A DNA stretch of 35,076 bases from the NCBI GenBank assembly GCA_031398365.1, contig JANNND010000595.1, positions 1-35,076 of the forward strand, written 5' to 3'. Position 1 is the first letter of the stretch; each line of letters begins with the position of its first letter. Under the pieces are notes generated by a model. The model saw only the letters and a program-made list of their open reading frames with translations, was not told the origin of the DNA and made no database searches. Origin of the DNA: JAFDVL01 sp031398365. Lineage in GTDB: Bacteria; Acidobacteriota; Blastocatellia; RBC074. Below, one piece after another: positions 31,804-35,076 of this stretch. Both the position numbers and the translations under genes were made by a program.

Positions 31804-33960
31804 ATGATCCCACCAACGAATCATTGCTACGAATTTGGTCTGTTTCGGCTGAACGCCGAGGAACGGTTACTGCTGCGTGGTGGTGAAAGGGTGTCGCTCA
31901 CGCCCAAAGCTTTTGACCTGTTGCTGGCACTGCTCGAACGGCACGGACGCTTGGTCGAGAAAGAGGAATTATTTCAGACAGTCTGGCCCGACACGATTGT
32001 TGAAGAGTCAAATCTTTCCTCGAACATCGCGCTCATCCGCAAGGCGCTGAGCGATGGCGAGAATGGGGTGAAATTTATCGAGACCGTACCGAAGCGCGGC
32101 TATCGTTTTGTGGCCGAAGTGCGGGAGTTGAAGCGTCCCTCCGCTGAAGAAGAACTGCCACCAGCAAAAACTGAACCGGTGATGGAGCCGACTCTGACGA
32201 CGATTCCAACTAATCGGCGGCGGCGGTCAGTGATCTTCCTGGCGGTGATCCTGATCCTCGCAGCCGGGGTTGGCGGGTGGTTCCTCTTTCGTCGCGTGCC
32301 TGCCTTGCCGCCGATGACCAGCGCTCCCTTCACCAGCTTCCAGGGGAATGAAATGCAGCCGTCTTTTTCGCCCGACGGGAATCAGATTGCCTTCGTGTGG
32401 GATGGCGAGCAACAGAACAATCAGGACATCTACGTCAAGCAACTCGGCAATGAAACCTTGCTGCGGTTGACGACGAATCCTGCCGCTGAGCTTTGGCCCT
32501 GCTGGTCGCCGGATGGTTGGTACATTGCGTTTACGCGCGAGCGCGCGGACGGCGCGGAACTCTGCTTCATCCCTTCGCTCGGCGGCGCTGAACGGAGCAT
32601 CACGCGACTTTCTCCTATTGCGGATGCGGGTATGTATCAAGCCAGTTGGTCGCCGGATAGCGAATGGCTGGCCATTCAAGATCGGAACGCACCGCAGGAA
32701 CCACCGAAGATTTTTCTGGTGGCGCGTGAGACGGGAGAAAAACGCCAACTCACCTCACCGCCAGCGGCAGCACACGCTGACCGCCATCCCGCCATTTCAC
32801 CCGATGGCAAGCAGGTCGCCTTTATCCGCTTCAGCAGCAGCGGCGTCGGGGATGTGTATCTGGTTCCGACCGCAGGAGGCGAAGCCCGGCGGCTGACCTT
32901 CGAGAACACGAATGCGGCATCTCCGGTCTGGACGCCAGATGGACGCGACATTCTATTTCTGGGTGGGAGCACTTTGTACAGCTTGTTGCGTGTGTCCGCC
33001 GCAGGCGGGAAGGCCGTACCGGTTGAAGGGGTCGGGCAAAATCTGTCCAGCCTCGCCGTCTCACGTCAGGGACAGCGTCTGGCTTGGACGCAAACCATCA
33101 ACGACATGAACATCTGGCAAATGGAACTGAGCGAGCAGCGCCCGTCGCCCCAATCATTGAAGCCGTGGAAGCCCTTGATCGCTTCGACGCGACGGGATGC
33201 CAGCCCCGACCTTTCGCCCGACGGCAAACGCATTGTCTTTGCCTCGAATCGCTCCGGCATTTCGCAAATCTGGGTGGCGGACAGCACGGGGGAGCATCCC
33301 GTCCAATTGACCACTTTCACGAATGGGTTCACTGGCTCGCCGCGCTGGTCGCCGGACGGACGGCAGATTGTTTTCGATGCCCGTCCCGCTGACAGCTCCG
33401 ACATCTATGTGATCAATGCCGAAGGCGGCCCGCCGCGCCGCCTGACTACCGATCCTGCTGAAGACGCCGTGCCAAGTTGGTCGAACGGCCAGTGGATTTA
33501 CTTCACCTCAAAACGCAGCGGTAGCCCGCAAATCTGGCGGATGCCCGCCAGCGGTGGACAGGCCAACCAAGTCACCGATCAAGGTGGCGTAGACAGTATG
33601 GAATCGCCTGATGGGCAGTTTCTGTATTACACCAAAGCGCGTTATGCACCCGGCATCTGGCGCAAACCGGTGGCAGGCGGTGAAGAGAAGTTGATCCTTG
33701 ATCATCACCGCGCGGGCGTCTGGCGCTACTGGACGGTAGTGGAACAGGGCATCTATTTCGCTACGGCGGAGCGGCCCGAACAGCCACTGCTCGAATTCTA
33801 CAACTTTGCCACGGGCCAGATGACACTGGTGGCCCAGTTGGAGAAAGGGCTGGAGCGATCAATGTCAGGGCTGACCGTCTCGTCGGATGGTCGGCGGCTG
33901 ATCTGGGCGCAAGTAGATCAGGTCGGCAGCGACATTATGCTGATCGAGAACTTTCGCTGA
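31804..33960 (+). CDS. Winged-helix membrane regulator with TolB-like beta-propeller (copy 2)
   Basis: The 718-aa protein is a tandem paralogue of the preceding gene, starting 6 bp after its stop, so the two are co-transcribed. The winged helix (about 8-106) is almost identical, including the recognition-helix segment 60-83. The linker and membrane helix (142-162, VIFLAVILILAAGVGGWFLF) differ most. The propeller (about 180-718) has the same run of PD40 units with clear divergence, for example in the fifth and sixth blades. Near-identical DNA-binding with divergent sensor parts suggests the same target sites but different inputs, or heterodimers. No strong ribosome site is visible, consistent with coupling. 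Confidence 0.92.
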   Translation: MIPPTNHCYEFGLFRLNAEERLLLRGGERVSLTPKAFDLLLALLERHGRLVEKEELFQTVWPDTIVEESNLSSNIALIRKALSDGENGVKFIETVPKRGYRFVAEVRELKRPSAEEELPPAKTEPVMEPTLTTIPTNRRRRSVIFLAVILILAAGVGGWFLFRRVPALPPMTSAPFTSFQGNEMQPSFSPDGNQIAFVWDGEQQNNQDIYVKQLGNETLLRLTTNPAAELWPCWSPDGWYIAFTRERADGAELCFIPSLGGAERSITRLSPIADAGMYQASWSPDSEWLAIQDRNAPQEPPKIFLVARETGEKRQLTSPPAAAHADRHPAISPDGKQVAFIRFSSSGVGDVYLVPTAGGEARRLTFENTNAASPVWTPDGRDILFLGGSTLYSLLRVSAAGGKAVPVEGVGQNLSSLAVSRQGQRLAWTQTINDMNIWQMELSEQRPSPQSLKPWKPLIASTRRDASPDLSPDGKRIVFASNRSGISQIWVADSTGEHPVQLTTFTNGFTGSPRWSPDGRQIVFDARPADSSDIYVINAEGGPPRRLTTDPAEDAVPSWSNGQWIYFTSKRSGSPQIWRMPASGGQANQVTDQGGVDSMESPDGQFLYYTKARYAPGIWRKPVAGGEEKLILDHHRAGVWRYWTVVEQGIYFATAERPEQPLLEFYNFATGQMTLVAQLEKGLERSMSGLTVSSDGRRLIWAQVDQVGSDIMLIENFR

Positions 33961-33974
33961 AGAACTCAGCAGTT

Positions 33975-34031
33975 CACGTAGTGGCAAATTTATTTGCTCC
34001 GCCCAACAGCGAATGAATTCGCTACTACGTG
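33975..34031. repeat. Three-way palindromic element between convergent genes
   Basis: An outer stem CACGTAGT (33975-33982)/ACTACGTG (34024-34031) encloses two small palindromes, GCAAATTTATTTGC (33984-33997) and GCGAATGAATTCGC (34009-34022). The fold resembles a three-way junction. It lies between the convergent regulator and peptidase genes and provides the last codons and TAG stop of the peptidase gene (34025-34027). It may also stop transcription from both sides. Confidence 0.8.
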
Positions 34032-34729
34032 CTGGCCCCGTTTCTCGCCCGCACCAGCTCACTCATTGCTTTGATAAACTGCGCCCGTTCATCGGCCTTT
34101 GGGTAAGGCATCGGATTCGCCGTGGCCAGTTGCACGTTGTGCATTTGGATGCGGGTGAGCGCCGACAGCAACTTGGTCGCCTTCAGCCCCAGCCGCTGCA
34201 ACGCAATCACGGCGATGCCGTCACAGCGCAATTCGATCTCGCGCATTCGTTCGTAATTCTTCTGTCGCCGCGCTTCCATCAATTCATTCCAGAAATATTC
34301 GTGACCGAGTTCGTGTGCGACGACCGCTTGCAACTCAGTGGTAGACAGCATCCGCACCACGTTTTCTGAAATGAGCAACACCGCGCGCGCCTGCACACCA
34401 ACGAAGGCTTCGCGCGTGGTAACGACTTTGATAGCCAACACGTCCGCGCGGTCGTGGTATTGCAGGAGGGGCAGCAGCGCCGCCGTTAATTTGGCATTCA
34501 GTTTCTCGGCTGAACTGTCCGGCTGGGTAAGTTGGGCGAGCACCTGGGCTTTGAATTCCGCTGAGACTTTGGTGGGGCGGACACGCTTCAGATATGCCTC
34601 AAAATTCGTGTCTTCAAGCTGAGTGAAAAATTGTACGACTTTGGCGCTCAACTCGGATTGTTGCGGTGTATCGGCGAAGGCGAGCGTGGCGATGACAAGA
34701 CACACGAAGGCGGCGAAAACTCTGCACAT
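34025..34729 (-). CDS. Secreted M48-type metallopeptidase (copy 2)
   Basis: The 234-aa protein has a signal peptide (1-19, VFAAFVCLVIATLAFA). The zinc site HELGH is at 139-143 (LQAVVAHELGHEYF), with Glu166 and Asp170 in the second helix (IELRCDGIAVIALQRLG). It matches copy 1 in length, in signal peptide, in the spacing between the zinc motifs and in the ELxCDxxAx pattern, but overall identity looks low. AAGGAA precedes the ATG at suitable distance. Its stop codon lies in the palindromic element. It is convergent with the second regulator gene. Substrate unknown; a role in envelope quality control is an inference from M48 relatives. Confidence 0.85.
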   Translation of the reverse strand: MCRVFAAFVCLVIATLAFADTPQQSELSAKVVQFFTQLEDTNFEAYLKRVRPTKVSAEFKAQVLAQLTQPDSSAEKLNAKLTAALLPLLQYHDRADVLAIKVVTTREAFVGVQARAVLLISENVVRMLSTTELQAVVAHELGHEYFWNELMEARRQKNYERMREIELRCDGIAVIALQRLGLKATKLLSALTRIQMHNVQLATANPMPYPKADERAQFIKAMSELVRARNGAST

Positions 34730-34837
34730 AAAAGTTTCCTTTCGTTGCCGTCAGCGCGGTCGGCACACGTCTCCCCAACAGATGGAAACCTGGCTGGTGC
34801 GCGGCGGCGGGTTACTGGTTGTTAGTTGAGCGGCTGG

Positions 34838-34915
34838 CTAAGGCGCGACTGAGCGTTGCTTCTTACGCCTAAGCTTGTGAGTAGGAGTGGTGATGTTCAG
34901 AAGTTGTTTGTTCAT
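34838..34915 (-). CDS. Possible 25-aa basic peptide
   Basis: An ATG at 34915 follows GGGAGGA with only 4 bases between GGAGG and the ATG, a strong if tight ribosome site. The frame runs 25 codons to a TAG and encodes a very basic C-terminal half (HKLRRKKQRS). No family is recognised. It could be a leader peptide for the downstream peptidase gene (ATG 108 bp further on) or chance. The longer frame opening at 35044 runs through the REP-like repeat and is rejected. Confidence 0.3.
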   Translation of the reverse strand: MNKQLLNITTPTHKLRRKKQRSVAP

Positions 34916-34933
34916 ACTTCCTCCCGAAAAAGG

Positions 34934-35013
34934 GTAGCGCAACCAGCCATAGTTGCGTCGTTCTAACAAAGGGCACGTGGGGAAACAGCGCAACCTTGGC
35001 AGGCTTGCGCTAC
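34934..35013. repeat. REP-like inverted repeats with a GTAGCGCAA unit
   Basis: GTAGCGCAA at 34934-34942 pairs with TTGCGCTAC at 35005-35013; an internal AGCGCAA near 34987-34993 can pair with the same right arm to give a shorter stem. Short, GC-rich and intergenic, this has the look of a repetitive extragenic palindrome. Confidence 0.5.
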
Positions 35014-35076
35014 TCTTGCCATCGCGTTTCATTCTTACCTGCACCGCATAAGGCGCGAAGCACAGGCAGAAACTGG

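Larger units (their letters stand above)
34730..35076. other. Terminal intergenic region
   Basis: About 350 bp at the end of the window. It holds a possible 25-codon ORF on the minus strand (34838-34915) and REP-like inverted repeats (34934-35013). Nothing else is recognised. Confidence 0.4.

Overview
The window looks like chromosome from a Gram-negative bacterium of the Acidobacteriota, most likely a Blastocatellia-type lineage. That placement is an inference. It rests on tandem proteins with an OmpR-type winged helix, one membrane helix and a TolB-like propeller (very common in that phylum), on a divergent Hfq-like protein beside pdxA, and on a meso-DAP type MurE (DNPR motif). No rRNA or tRNA is visible to confirm it.

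Layout. (1) 122-5690, minus strand: an accessory-looking operon reading hfq-like, pdxA, a GNAT acetyltransferase, a secreted DUF1080 protein, a 3-hexulose-6-phosphate synthase-type decarboxylase, an unknown gene, a zinc alcohol/polyol dehydrogenase and a second unknown small gene. (2) 6133-23853, minus strand: a nearly complete division and cell wall (dcw) cluster in the order mraZ, rsmH, ftsL-like, PBP/ftsI, murE, murF, mraY, murD, ftsW, murG, murC, ftsQ, ftsA, ftsZ. It has a good promoter and MraZ-type operator repeats upstream of mraZ. Spacers inside it carry heptamer-period repeats or inverted repeats, and ftsA and ftsZ are separated by 450 bp. (3) 24307-28503, plus strand: a ZIP metal transporter, an intergenic region with a cobalamin-riboswitch-like core and a 19-bp palindrome, then amtB, a PII protein and a Tat-type FMN 2-hydroxyacid dehydrogenase with a CxxCH motif. 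(4) 28636-34729: two tandem winged-helix/TolB-propeller membrane regulators flanked on both sides by secreted M48-type metallopeptidases. (5) 34730-35076: intergenic, with one possible 25-codon ORF and REP-like inverted repeats.

How the genes work together. The dcw genes make lipid II (MurC, D, E, F, MraY, MurG), polymerise and cross-link it at the septum (FtsW, PBP) and build the Z ring (FtsZ, FtsA, FtsQ, FtsL). murB, ddl and ftsB are absent here and must lie elsewhere. amtB and PII form the usual ammonium uptake and sensing pair. The least explained parts are the heptamer repeats within the dcw cluster, the winged-helix/propeller plus M48 locus, the riboswitch-like leader and the haem-motif flavoenzyme.
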